From: Ophioceras dolichostomum
Taxonomy: Eukaryota > Ascomycota > Sordariomycetes > Magnaporthales > Ophioceraceae
Direction: 5' to 3'
Assembly: GCA_003049485.1 (NCBI GenBank)
Contig: PYST01000027.1
Span: 124,001-188,000 of the forward strand
DNA: 64,000 bases
How positions within the stretch are numbered: position 1 is the stretch's first letter; every line of letters starts with the position of its first letter. Positions 47,579 through 58,267 of this stretch are shown here, piece by piece. The position numbers and the translations under genes are program-made. The notes under the pieces were generated by a model. That model did not search any database and was not told the origin of the DNA. It saw nothing but the letters and a program-made list of their open reading frames with translations.

Positions 47579-48571
47579 TCAATAATAGCTCCCAGCCGTC
47601 TTCCTCCTCTTGATGCCCGCCTTCCCAGAGGTCGCTGTCACCGTTGTCGCCGCCGTCGCCGTCGCCGCCTCCCCTGAATCATCCCCCCACAGTCGCCGCT
47701 CATAGGTCCCGACCCAATACCCCCACCCTACCACCCTTCCGCGGATCGCCTCGGCCACCTGCTCCCTCGACACCTTGGATGCGAGAAAGGCCTTGTCCAA
47801 CGGTTGGCTCAGAGCGATGACCTGGAAGAAGTCTGTATGTACCCGAGCGGAAGACAGATGGATAGATAGATGCCCAGATCAGCTATGCACCAGCCAGGTG
47901 TCGGACAGTCACGGCACAACAAGTCAGACAAGGAAAGACTTACACCTATGCACTCCATGGCTCTTCAGCGGCCTCGGGGGAACGTAGACGTTAGACCGTC
48001 TGTTCTTCCCGTAGTGGAACCCTCCCGCCAGCAGCGCCTGGCTCTCATCCTCGATCTCGAAGTCTGCCGGACCGACGACGGTCTTGTCACGCGGGATGCC
48101 TCCGTATATGCTTCTTTCCGTTGTTTATAATCGGACGGCCGTCAGAAGCACACCTGTTGTCAGCCAGTGGGAACGAGACGAGACGAGACAAGAAGAGAGA
48201 TATGTCATCTGCTCAGCTCAGCTCAGCTCAGCTCAGCTCAACTTGTGCACAATGTCCTGTCCAACCACCCACCCATGCGATATAGGACTCGGCAGCGGCG
48301 CGTCCGGGTCCTCGCAGACCAGTAGCCACTCCCTGACGAGCGGCGCGACGGCCTCGGGGGCCCTCCACTCCAGCATCGGCGGCCGTCCCTCGCCGTCGGC
48401 GGTGTGCTCCCGCGAGAAGGCCGCGTTCGACTCGCCGCAGTCGGGCGACGTGACGTGTATGGTCGCCTGGGGCAAGTCCGCGAAGGCGGGCCCCTTGCAG
48501 AAGCACTTGGCGTCGTGGCCCCGCACGCCGTGGAGCAGGAGGGCTAGGAGGATCTCTACTATGGCCAGCAT
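47579..48571 (-). CDS. Phosphatidylethanolamine-binding protein (PEBP/YbhB type)
   Basis: Three exons (48571–48273, 48110–47944, 47832–47579) give 239 residues. PEBP-fold proteins bind phospholipids or other anions, and some inhibit kinases or proteases. The ligand-site motifs are visible: CEDPDAPLPSPISHG and GVHRYFFQV (GxHR). A hydrophobic N-terminal segment (about 1–18) may be a signal anchor. The start at 48571 matches where the family begins; an in-frame ATG at 48715 would add 48 Ser-, Lys- and His-rich residues. The C-terminal Lys/Arg and Ala/Thr-rich tail is unremarkable. Intron 1 (48111–48272) contains six copies of a pentanucleotide. The biological role is unknown. Confidence 0.85.
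48211..48240. repeat. Pentanucleotide (GCTCA)6
   Basis: Six perfect tandem copies of GCTCA lie in the first intron of the PEBP gene, about 30 bases below its donor. In the transcript they read as TGAGC, which resembles the donor consensus. Confidence 0.9.
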
Positions 48572-49159
48572 CACGGCGAAGAGTCTCGAGGACGGAGGGC
48601 GATGATGATGGTGTTTGTCGTCGTCACTGTTGATGGCAATTTTGTCCGTTGAAGCCTCCTTGCCTTGTGGTGACAAACTTGTCGTAGGCTTATTTGAGAG
48701 GCGATTCGATGACATAGCTTCAGGGGGCAGTGTTGGGCAATTTCCAAGTATTTGTACCCGCAAGCAGACACCGTGCTCAAACTCTCGAGTTCTCGTGAGG
48801 GTGCTCAGGTACAGGTATTTCGCCCTGACTTCGTAAATCGTAAGAGGTCCGGGGTAGAAACTCCGGAATTCGGCCTTTTTTGGTTCAACCGATTGCCGGA
48901 TCGGAGATTTCATGGACATTGCAATAAAGCCGCAGTAGCACTTCAATGCTCTCTAGTCAGCATCGCTGCAACGCACTGGTTCAGGAGGCACTTTCCACCC
49001 ACCGCTGCACAGTAATCAGAAAAAGCTCCGTATTCTGTGATTGGTGGTGGCAGACGGGCTTCCTTGGGTTTCGGATAAAATGCGTGATGGTGGACTGAAA
49101 AAGGGTATTAACCATTATATTCAAAGAGAACTTCTGTCCAACCCCTCTATCTACAAGCT
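48572..49159. other. Intergenic, PEBP promoter and CWC15 3' region
   Basis: The left end should contain the PEBP leader (and possibly an N-terminal extension from 48715), and the right end the CWC15 3' untranslated region. No further gene was recognised. Confidence 0.5.
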
Positions 49160-50323
49160 CTACCTCACGTACTTGCTCATGAAGCGTTTGTGGAAGTCAG
49201 AGCGGAGGAGGTCCTGTCGGTGAAAAGCAAGCAACAGGTTAGCATGCGAGAGTGTAACTTGGGCTCGAGGGAAGATCTAAAGAGGGAGGGCAGAAGGAGA
49301 GAAGACGAAAGGCTCACGTTGATGAATTCCTTCTTTTTGTCCTTCTCTTCTGTGCCACGAGCCTGGTTCTTGAAGACCACATCGTCGTCCCATCGTCGCT
49401 TGATGTTGAAGTCCGGCTTGTTTAGCAGCGGATTTCCCAGGGCGATATCGCGCTCCCGTGCCTCCTGGTCGGCGGCGGCTTTCTCTCGCTCCTAGATAAG
49501 ACAGGTCAAAATAGATGTTAGCAATCGGGCCAATAAGTACCAACCGGGTCGAATGGTACAGTGGAGGCGTCTCCGCATCAGGTGAGAGAGAAGAAGCGGG
49601 AATAAGCAACGCACCTCTCTCTCTCGCTTCTCCGCGCGCTCCCGCTTGATCTTTTCCAGCTCCCGCTGCAACTCCGCCTCCTCGTCGTCCGAGTCATCCT
49701 CGCTACTGTCGTCGTCAGCCCCGCTACCGTCCGAGTCCGCATCGGAGCCGCTCCCGGAGTCGTCCGCATCGACGGCACGGGACTCCTCCAGTATTCGCCG
49801 CCGCTTCGCTTCTGGGTCGTCTTCGTCCTCCAGCGGCCTCTTGTCTCGACGAGCGGCGGCGACTGCGTCCTCGTCCTGGTCTCCGTCATCATCGTCATCG
49901 ACGTCGCGGATGGTGCGAGTGGGAGCCCGATCGCTGCTCGTGCTGGGGCCGGTGCCGCCGTTCAGCTTCGAGTAATAGGCCTTCTCGGCGGCCAGAAGCT
50001 CGGCCCGCAGGTCCACGCCACGGGCGCCGTCCTCATCCGCATCCGCGGCGCCGCCCTGACCTCTCTGGCTGTTGTGAGCTGTTAGCTGTGATGATCACTT
50101 TGGGGGTGAGACCAAAGCACGTCTGAAGGAATCGTACCGAAATTTCAGCACCGTGTGCGCGGGAAGCAGGCGCTGGTGGTAGGCTGGGCCTCGAAGGGCC
50201 TCCTTGCCTCGTGCCTAGTGGTGGGTTGTCAGCGGCTGATTCTCTTTGTTCCACCAGAGATGAGAATGGGAACAAATGGAGCCGACTTACTGGATCAAAC
50301 GTGGGTCTGTGAGCGGTCGTCAT
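49160..50323 (-). CDS. CWC15: Pre-mRNA splicing factor CWC15
   Basis: Five exons (50323–50291, 50214–50138, 50068–49615, 49491–49318, 49213–49160) give 263 residues. Cwc15 is part of the Prp19-associated (NineTeen) complex in the spliceosome and is mostly extended rather than globular. The N-terminus MTTAHRPTFDPARGK is highly typical of Cwf15/Cwc15, as is the C-terminal block with NPLLN, FNIKRRWDDDVVFKNQA and the terminal SDFHKRFMSKYVR. The centre is a long acidic Asp/Ser run (about residues 85–150) and a Glu/Arg/Lys coil. Length is normal (about 240). The first exon is 33 bases. It is divergent from RRP45. Confidence 0.96.
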
Positions 50324-50705
50324 TTTGGCAGGACGCTCGTAGTAGCGGCACTGCGATCTGGTGAGGAGCAGAGAAGCAGCAGAATGTTGATGGCTTGCTT
50401 GGTTTGGGTTGATAAAGGTTTCGCTGGAGAACGAGTGGATCGCGGCGGCGTCGCGACTGTGGAGAATCCCTGCCACTGAAAGCGTGGCCACCGCCCGGCA
50501 GAAAATGTACCTGCCATCACAGCTCCCCCGCCAACTTTCAAGGCACACTGCATACCTCCCTAGACAAGCCGAAAACCTGTCAACATCTTGGGTACGGACG
50601 TATTCTCTCATTTTTGATTGCATAAGGCAGGGGCCCCGGGTCGCCGAAGCATAGAATCCCTATTTTATCGATTATACGCCACAAGAGAGCCGGCTAGCCT
50701 GTGCA
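50324..50705. promoter_or_regulatory. Divergent promoter, CWC15 / RRP45
   Basis: Only 382 bases separate the two start codons, so the promoters of these two RNA-processing genes overlap or adjoin. No sites were assigned. Confidence 0.6.
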
Positions 50706-51730
50706 ATGCCTCGAGAGGCCGAACCTTCTCTTAACGAGAAGGGGTTCGTCCTCCAAGCTCTGCAAAAGAAACTGCGGCTCGATGGTCGCGAGCTGGACCA
50801 GTACCGTCCTATCAAGCTCACGTTTGGGGACGAGTATGGTGTGGTCGACATCGAGCTCGGGAAGACAAAGTAAGCCCAACCTATAACCTCACCACGCCGC
50901 AACTCTTGGAGCTATCTGGTGCCCCGCCCTTGTCCGGCGCGGGAGAAGGTCCTCCTCATAAGGTCGTTGTGCCCAGTACAGTACCTGACGCCCACAACAC
51001 TTATAACAGGGTCCTAGCAAAGGCATCCGCAGAAATCACAGTCCCATACTCAGACCGACCATTCGATGGCATCTTCAACATTGCAACAGAGCTCAGCCCG
51101 ATGGCGTCCCCCGCATTCGAACCCAACAGGCCAACCGAGACCGAAGTATTACTTTCGCGACTACTGGAAAAGACGGTACGGCGCTCGGGCGCCCTAGATA
51201 CAGAGTCGCTCTGCCTGGTGGCCGGCCAGAAGGTCTGGTCCGTCCGCGTCGACCTGCACGTCCTCTCCCACGACGGCGACCTGACCGACGCAGCGTGCCT
51301 CGCCGTCGTCGCGTCACTGCGCCACTTCCGCAAGCCGGACACCTCGATCGAGGGCGAGGCCGTGACGGTGTACACGGCCGCCGAGCGGGAGCCCGTGCCG
51401 CTCAGCTGGCTGCACTCGCCCTTCTGCGTGACGTTCAGCTTCTTCGGCCCCGGGGCCGACATCTCCATCGTGGACGCGACCTGGCTCGAGGAGCAGGTGC
51501 GGGTCGCGGCCTGCACCGTCAGCCTGAACCGCCACGGCGAGATATGCCAGGTCGCGAAGCTCGGCGGCGCGGCCGTCGAGGCCGTCGCGCTGTTGCAGTG
51601 CGCGGCGCTGGCCCTGAGCAAGGCGAAGGAGTTCACAGCGCTGGTGGACCAGAAGCTGGCGGAAGATGCGAAGAGGAGGGACAAAGGGGGGTTAATAGCG
51701 GAGCTCCTCAGCGCTGAGAATGCAAGGTAG
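50706..51730 (+). CDS. RRP45: Exosome RNase PH-like subunit Rrp45
   Basis: Two exons (50706–50869, 51010–51730) give 294 residues. Rrp45 (EXOSC9) is one of six RNase PH-fold proteins forming the exosome ring that threads RNA to Rrp44 and Rrp6 in nucleus and cytoplasm. The N-terminus has NEKGFVLQALQKKLRLDGRE, the conserved family opening, and a YGVVDIELGKTK stretch. Exon 2 carries the two beta-alpha halves, including RRSGALDTESLCLVAGQKVWSVRVDLHVLSHDGDLTDAA, diagnostic for Rrp45. As in other eukaryotic ring subunits, catalytic phosphate-binding residues are not expected. Length is close to yeast Rrp45 (305). Confidence 0.95.
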
Positions 51731-52083
51731 CGACCAGCTGGGGAAATATCCAGAAACGAAAAGTCAACACGGCCAAAGAAAGTAAAGAATAAAAAGATAC
51801 CCCTCCAAAAGAGACCGCATCCGCTCATGTCCAACAATAACAGAAATAAACATGGCCTGGGCCCATGACGATTCAGAATCGTGACCGCTGAAAAGCAAAC
51901 CCCAGCACCTTGTAGTCTAAAAGCGCCCTGTGAGCGCGCATGCTTGGCCAACTTCCCGTAGAAAGGAGCAGGTCAACTTTTTCCTTCGCGACGAAAACAC
52001 ACCACAACGCCCTCCGTCGACGACCCGTAGTCCCGTCTATCTCGAAAACTGCACCTCGCAGCCACCCCCCGAAGCTTTCCCGA
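51731..52083. other. Convergent 3' intergenic region
   Basis: It lies between the RRP45 stop and the Arl3/ARFRP1 stop and contains both 3' ends. No gene was recognised. Confidence 0.5.
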
Positions 52084-53119
52084 CTACCTCATAACAGGCG
52101 GTCTAGACTCCTTGTTCCACTTAACCCTCGACCTCAGCCAGTCGACCGCCTCCCTGACGCCGGTGCCCGTGAGCGCTGAGACGGGGAGCACCCTCGAGTC
52201 GCGTATGCTGTGCGCCTTGTCGCCCTCGAACACCTTCTTGACTAGCCCCTCCTTGATGCGTACTACCTCGACGCAGTCCTCGCGGTCCTGCTTGTTGGCC
52301 AGTATCAGAACGGGCACGCCCTCCGTGTCCTCGTGCTGCAGGACGTCCTCCAGCACGAGTCGGCACTCCTCCAGCCGACCCGTGACGTCCTCCGCGGCAG
52401 CAGCAGCAGCGGCCGCAGCAGCATCCGCCGCCGTCGCAGCCGTGGAGCCAACCCCGGCAGCGGCGCCTGACGAGGAAACGCTACCCCTCTTCAAACTTGC
52501 CCTCCGCCCCCCACCACCAGACCCCTCAAGCGGCTCCTCATCCGCGCGGTCCTCTCCCCCGCCGCCTTCGCCGTCCGCAGCAGAAGTGTTCAGCCCTCCT
52601 CCCTCCTCCTCCCCAGGCCTAGGCGCGAGCGTGCCGTCCCCGATGTCCGTGCTGTCGATGATGAACACGATCGCGTGGCAGCTCGTGTAGTAGCCGTGCC
52701 ACAGCTTGCGCAGCGACAGCTGCCCTCCCACGTCCCATATCTTCATGTACATGTCCGGCAGCGTGATGGTCGACACGTTCTGGCCCACCGTCGGCACGGT
52801 CCGCAGCTTCGGCTCGGGGGCGTCCGGCGTGAAGAGCGACTTGACCTGCTCGTGGAACGTCGTCTTGCCTGCGTTGTCGAGGCCGAGGAGGATCACGGAG
52901 TACTCTGTATGGGGGGTGGGTGGGGGCAAGGAGGCGTCAGTGAGGGTCATCGAAACATCGTAAGCTTCCACAGAGTAAGGGAAAGGAGGTTGCGCCGGTG
53001 GCCCGGATTTCCCAGAGATAGGTGTAAAGTAGGTAGGTGGCTAGGATAGGCAGGTAAGATAGGCACTCACCTTCCTTGCTCGTAGCAAGCATGTACAGCC
53101 CTTTAGCTAAGTGGTACAT
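52084..53119 (-). CDS. ARL3: Arl3/ARFRP1-type ARF-like GTPase with internal insert
   Basis: Two exons (53119–53071, 52904–52084) give 289 residues. Yeast Arl3 (ARFRP1 in animals) recruits Arl1 and golgins to the trans-Golgi and is anchored by N-terminal acetylation and Sys1. The N-terminus MYHLAKGLYMLATSKEEYSV is typical, without the glycine used for myristoylation in ARFs. The P-loop GLDNAGKT (24–31), WDVGGQ (73–78), NKQD (220–223) and a SAL G5 motif are intact. Between residues about 104 and 188 there is an insert of Gly-, Glu-, Ser- and Ala-rich sequence, about 85 residues, ending in a poly-Ala run. No splice signals suggest an intron there, and the frame stays open. The family is usually about 200 residues. 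Confidence 0.92.
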
Positions 53120-54305
53120 GGTTGATTCAGGGTGGCCGGTTGTGCGGAATCGCGAGGTGTTGTAGAGGTGGGCAAAAGCTCAGGCAAGCGAGTGTCTTCG
53201 ACTGTAGCTCATGACTCTCGTTGTTGAATGTTCCGTCCCCGCTGTTCTAGGAGCTGATCTAACGAAGCAAGGAAAGCCGAATCGAAGGATGGTGTCGAGG
53301 GCGTGAGGGTTTCGTTCACCGTTTGATATGAGCTAGGTAACTCCAAGTATGTGTGGCAGGGGTAAGCTTGCAGTTACCAAGCATTTGGGAGCATCTCAAC
53401 TGTCAACAGTTATGGCGGGGCATCGCATACTGTGATCGTCATCTCGATGAAATTTCAGCGAGTCCAGCACGTTTGTGCCAGCAGACAATCCGCATTCATG
53501 CGTGCCCATTGAAGCACAATGCAGCAAACATCATGATTATGACTGTTAGATTACTTGGTTTATTCGCTTCCCGAGATAGTCTTGCTACCTGTACCGGCAC
53601 CAATCCCACTCTAGAACATCATTCCAATCCATACCAAATCCATGAATGTCTAAGAGCCTAACTACCGTCCACCTAACAGCTAAAATGCAGCCTGGCCGCC
53701 GACCCTGATTCTCTTCAAGGACTCACAGGGGCTCTCTTGGGCATGCTTTATTGTTGTTTGGATCCCGGTCCTTCCCCCAAAAACGCCGCCCAGTTTGCTT
53801 CGCGCGTCTTGTTTTGTAGAGTTTTTCTCTGTCTTTTCTCTCATGATAAGTTGTTCGGCCTTGAATGCTGCGTGTTGCCCCCGGGCCCGTCACCAATCCC
53901 GCTCTCGTCGTCGCGGCATGTTTTGCAAACGCAACGGAGCCACCACCAGGTGAAGAACAAAAAAAAAAAGAATAAATAAATAATGTAGGAAAAAAGTGAT
54001 GAGAGAAAGAAGTCTATACCAAAAAAGGCATGAAGAAAATTAAAGGATAGCAGAGGGCAAAAAAAAAAGGACGAAAAGGAAGAAATGTGATATACATGAA
54101 GCACAAAGGAGAATGAAGAAAGGCTATGCTGTAGGAGAGCCAGAGAAAGCCACGCGTTGTCATCGAATATTCGTTCGGATCATGCGGAACAAGTTGGAGA
54201 GACAAAAGATCCGTAGGGAACGGGCTTGATTAGACCCGCAACTTCCGCTACACCACACTCATCTCTCACAATCTCGTTTCTCGTCTTTCCTCGTATCGAT
54301 CGATT
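53120..54305. other. Intergenic, Arl3/ARFRP1 promoter and transporter 3' region
   Basis: About 1.2 kb without a recognisable gene. Adenine-rich runs occur near 53960–54075. The left end should contain the GTPase promoter; the right end is the 3' region of the GDP-mannose transporter. Confidence 0.5.
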
Positions 54306-55833
54306 TTACGAGTTCGCCGCGTCCTTGTTGCTCTGCGCGCTGGCGCTCATGACCGGCTGCTGAGTGGGCAGCGACATCTTGTTCTGCTGCGACTGCCTGG
54401 CCTTGGACCAGGCGTAGACGATGCCGCTCACGAAGCCGATGGCGATGGCGGAGACGGAGCCGAAGGTGATGGGGGCCGAGAAGAAGACGAGCCCGCTGAT
54501 GGCGATCGGCAGCTTGTTGAGGGCGCCGACCATGGAGTAGGTGGTCGAGGTCGTCACGCGGATGCACCAGGCGGAGCAGTACGAGATGAAGATGGCGCCG
54601 AGGCCCGAGTAGATCATGCCGATGAAGAGCGCGTTCCGCGTCTCGGGCGGGAAGTTCTTGGCCAGGTTGGCGGTGGACCAGTCCTCGGCGACGAGGGAGC
54701 AGACGACGAGGACGGGGATGGTGAGGAGGTTGTTGTAGAACATCGCTGGAAACCGTTCATGTTAGTTAAGACTCACTCTGCCGGTATGTGCGTGCGCGTC
54801 GTACGGTTCCAGAAAGGTGGGAAATATGGGGGGAAGAAGCCTGGAGCAACGTACTGTCCCAGTCCTTGAAGTTCATCTTGTGGATGACCTTGCGCATGCC
54901 GAGCATGTAGGAGGTGGTGAAGAAGACGTTCATGCCCATCCAGGCGTACCCAGCGTTCAGGGTAGAAATGGCGGCCGAGGCCTCCGACGGGAACTGGACG
55001 CCGTGGATGGCGCTCTGGATGTCGGCCCAAGCGGCGACAACGGAGCTAAGCACCATCAGGCCGAACGACAGCAGCGCGAGCGGTGTCACCCGCCCGCCGA
55101 ACCAGAGCACCTCGCCGTACGCGATCGCAATGATCGTCAGGTTCTTGAAGATGGTGTACACGGGAACCGAGAGGAACTGTAACGCCTTAGTGCTGGTGTA
55201 GATCATGCCGACGAGAAGAACCGAGATCGGGAACCCTGTTGCGCAGCGGAACGCGTCGTTAGTCTGTGTCCATTCCCCTCAGACGCGAACTCTTCCTCGG
55301 TCGCCCGTAGGTAACACGAGCGCATGGCTCGAAGGTATGCATACATCTTTTCGCCTTCGTGTTGTCGTACGGCGCTAAGTTCTTGATAAGCCCGAGCTGC
55401 TTGCAGGCCATGATAGCGGCGATACACACGATTGCCTGCAGCAATAACATCGCCCGTGTAAGTTATCTCTCCAGCAGAGCGGAAGGGGCGCAGAGGGGTG
55501 CACCAGTTTCAAGATAAGCTGTAGGAAGGCGAGGAGGAAGTAACATACCTGTACGGCGAGGTAGAAGAAGTTCAGGTTCCAGAAATCGCCCGACACGACG
55601 TACTTGTTCACGACGGTCATACTGATCGATGAGAGGCAGTACGCCAGGATCGAGAGGCCGGGGCTGTTGTCGATTTTTGACAATGAGAATCCGGAGGAGG
55701 ACCCGGAGCCTCCGCCGAAGCCGACGGACCGGGTACGACTCAACGTCGGCGACCGCGCCAGGAACGGGTCCTTCTCGCTGGTGTTCGACTCCGGCATCCT
55801 CACGACGAAATCTTCGTTCTTCTTGTCCGACAT
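54306..55833 (-). CDS. VRG4: GDP-mannose transporter (Vrg4 type)
   Basis: Four exons (55833–55549, 55435–55345, 55235–54855, 54745–54306) give 398 residues. Vrg4/GMT carries GDP-mannose into the Golgi lumen in exchange for GMP, feeding mannosylation. A hydrophilic N-terminus (1–60) is followed by about ten transmembrane segments. The FYNNLLTIP motif and the GALNKLPIA motif, both linked to GDP-mannose recognition in this family, are present near residues 255 and 340. The C-terminal cytosolic tail is Gln/Ser-rich. Length fits the family (about 340–400). Confidence 0.95.
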
Positions 55834-56814
55834 ATTGGGCTATTATTAGGTGAAGGGGGGCGCGGTGTGAACGAGCGACTATGGCTGAGGAGGAAACGAA
55901 GGCGAAAGAAGAATGAAAAAAAATTAAGAACAAGACAAGGGAAAGGAGGGAAAAAAGGAGTGTGCGAAGTGAAGATCCCAGATAGGTGTCCGCTCAGGGG
56001 GTAGGGATGGAGTCGTTAGCGGCCTGCTTCTCCGCTATCTCTTCTTTTCAATCTAAGATATCCCTAATTGACCAAGATACGAAGGGGTGGAAAGCAACGG
56101 TTTCGCTTTAGGGAACGTCGAGTCTCGTGTCGCTGGCGACGGCCTTGTCTCTGGGTGTTCGTCGAAGTCGAGGACGGGACGCGTCAGTGATGGCGGTTGG
56201 GGAAATGGGAATTGATGTTCTTCGTATTCACTTTTTTTTCCCCAGCAAAAGAAAAAAGTGTCAAATTGATGTTGCGTTACAGCAGCCAAATGATAAGATA
56301 CCCCCCGGCAAGGTACCGCGACGGGGGGACATTGGGCCAAGCCAAGCCGCAGCCAACGGGACGGGTTCTCCCAGTGGCCAGTGGCCCACGGGTAGGTGGG
56401 GGCAACAAATTTAGCAGCGCAATGTCATCAGACAGGGGGTAGAGACGCACCGACACGAAAGAAAAAGGGGGCACGCGAAGGGGACTTGGAACAACTGCTA
56501 AGCGGATTCGAGGTCTTGATTTTATCTCACCTCACACCGAAAAGCGACAAACGGATGCTGACGAACAAACTCTAATAACCTGGGAATGATTATAGCGGCA
56601 CTTAACTCCAAGTTTCGGATAATGAAATACAGAATGAGTCCACCGCTCTGTGAAGTTGGCAACTGCGGCAGTCTATCATTGAGCTTGTTGCTTCTTCGTC
56701 AACGCCTGAACCCTTTCTTACCATTTACGACGGACTTTGTACTCGCTATCATAAATTCCGACGAGGCTCCTGAGAACTTGAGCAATTCTTCATGCTCTAG
56801 CCCTGCCCATGGTC
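55834..56814. other. Intergenic, transporter promoter region
   Basis: About 980 bases holding the promoter and leader of the GDP-mannose transporter and the 3' region of the dehydrogenase. No additional gene was recognised. Confidence 0.5.
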
Positions 56815-57022
56815 CTAAGTAGCTGGAATGCTTGCGGCCTGGATCGTGGTGTCGGCCTGACTGGCCGAGTCGGTACGATCATCCGGATCTTCCATCTTCT
56901 CGTCCGGCTTCTCCTCCGCCGGGGCAGGTTCTTCGGTCTTCTCAACAACGCTTTTCTCTGCGGAGGACTGTTGGCCTTGATGTTGCTGCTGCTGCTGCTG
57001 CTGCTGCTGTTGTTGTTGTTGC

Positions 57023-57053
<31 letters not shown>

Positions 57054-58267
57054 CCTTCTCTAGCTGCGAGGCGTCTGGGGCGAGGGGGAAGTTGAGATGC
57101 TTCCAGTCCTCCAACTCCTCGGTGACGGAGCGGAGACGGTCGCGTATGCTTTCAATGGCGTAGCTGCCCAGAAGAAGCCTGAGTGGTGGATAGGAGCAGT
57201 GCGCCAGCTGCCAGACTAGCTCGGCGCACTTCACAGCGCTGGTAGGCTGTTGGTCGCCCAGCCACTGCACCATGCGCTTCGCGTGTAGTGCTGGTGATGT
57301 CGGGCCCGAGTAGGGCTCGCTGGCTGGCCGGATCAGGAAGTGACCCCATGTCGGCAGCGGTGGGTGGAGGCCGCGCTGCTGTTGCGGCGGCTGCCGACTT
57401 TGTGGCTGTGAAGGCGCCGGATTTGTCCCGTCGCCGCCAGCGATGCTATCCTCAGGTTCATCACGGCGCACGAGGCCCGGCTCCACGAGAGTGGCCTTCA
57501 CATTGAACGAGTCGACCTCATATAGCATCGCTTCGATCAGGCCTTCGACCGCGTACTTTGTCGCGCAGTACGGCCCCAGTCCAGGGACACCCAGGGCGCC
57601 AGACGTGGAGCTGAAGATGAGATATCGCCCGGCGCCCTGGGTCCTGAAGTAAGGAAGGCTGACCTGGATGATATGTAGAGTGCCCATAAAGTTGGTCTCA
57701 AACTGGTTCCGGATCTCATGCTCGTCCTGGTCCTCGCAAGCGCCAATGACGCCGTATCCTGAGCAGTTGGCTATTACGTCTATGCGGCCGAAGCGCTCTA
57801 GCGTGCGCTCCACCACACGACGAACAGACTCCCGCGCCCGCACATCACAAAGCGCGCCGAGGCAGTTCTCGTTCTGCTGCAGCATCGCCTCAGGCGTGGA
57901 CTCGAAGGTCCGCCCCACCGTAGTGACCTTGTCGCCATGAGCGAGAGCGCTTTTCACCAAGGAGCGGCCAATATGCCCCGTACCACCAAAGACCTAGGAG
58001 TGCCTATAGTCAGCCGGATGTCCCTGTTGTCGGATGCCAGGGATAGAGTAGTTGGACGGATGGACGGATCTCTCTGTAATGCGGCGACTGGCTTACAATC
58101 CATACTAGCTGCCTGGACGGGTTTGTTGGGCCAGGCGGGTCACAGCTTGACGGCAACTGTAGCCTTTGTTGCTTTCCTGTCGTGCTTGTGCTCGCGCATA
58201 CGCTCCCGTCGTCCGCCTCCGACGGCGGGGCGTCCGGAGCAGTGGCGGAACGTCTTGACGAGTCCAT
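56815..58267 (-). CDS. Short-chain dehydrogenase/reductase with poly-Q tail
   Basis: Two exons (58267–58097, 57993–56815) give 449 residues. SDR enzymes use NAD(P)H to oxidise or reduce alcohols and ketones; the substrate is unknown here. The Rossmann loop is VWIVFGGTGHIGRSL rather than the usual TGxxxGxG. NCSGYG (the NNAG equivalent), FSSTSG, and the catalytic YCATK (YxxxK) follow. A Pro/Gln-rich insert lies near 57370–57440. The C-terminus has a run of 22 glutamines (56983–57048) and then an acidic Pro/Glu tail, unusual for this family. ATG 58267 has a good context (A at −3, G at +4); an in-frame ATG at 58291 is also possible, and the N-terminal ~50 residues are poorly conserved-looking. 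It is divergent from ALE1. Confidence 0.82.
56983..57048. repeat. CAG/CAA run encoding 22 glutamines
   Basis: Mixed CTG/TTG triplets on the plus strand read as 22 consecutive glutamine codons in the dehydrogenase gene on the minus strand. The mixture of CAG and CAA suggests an older run, not a fresh expansion. Confidence 0.92.
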
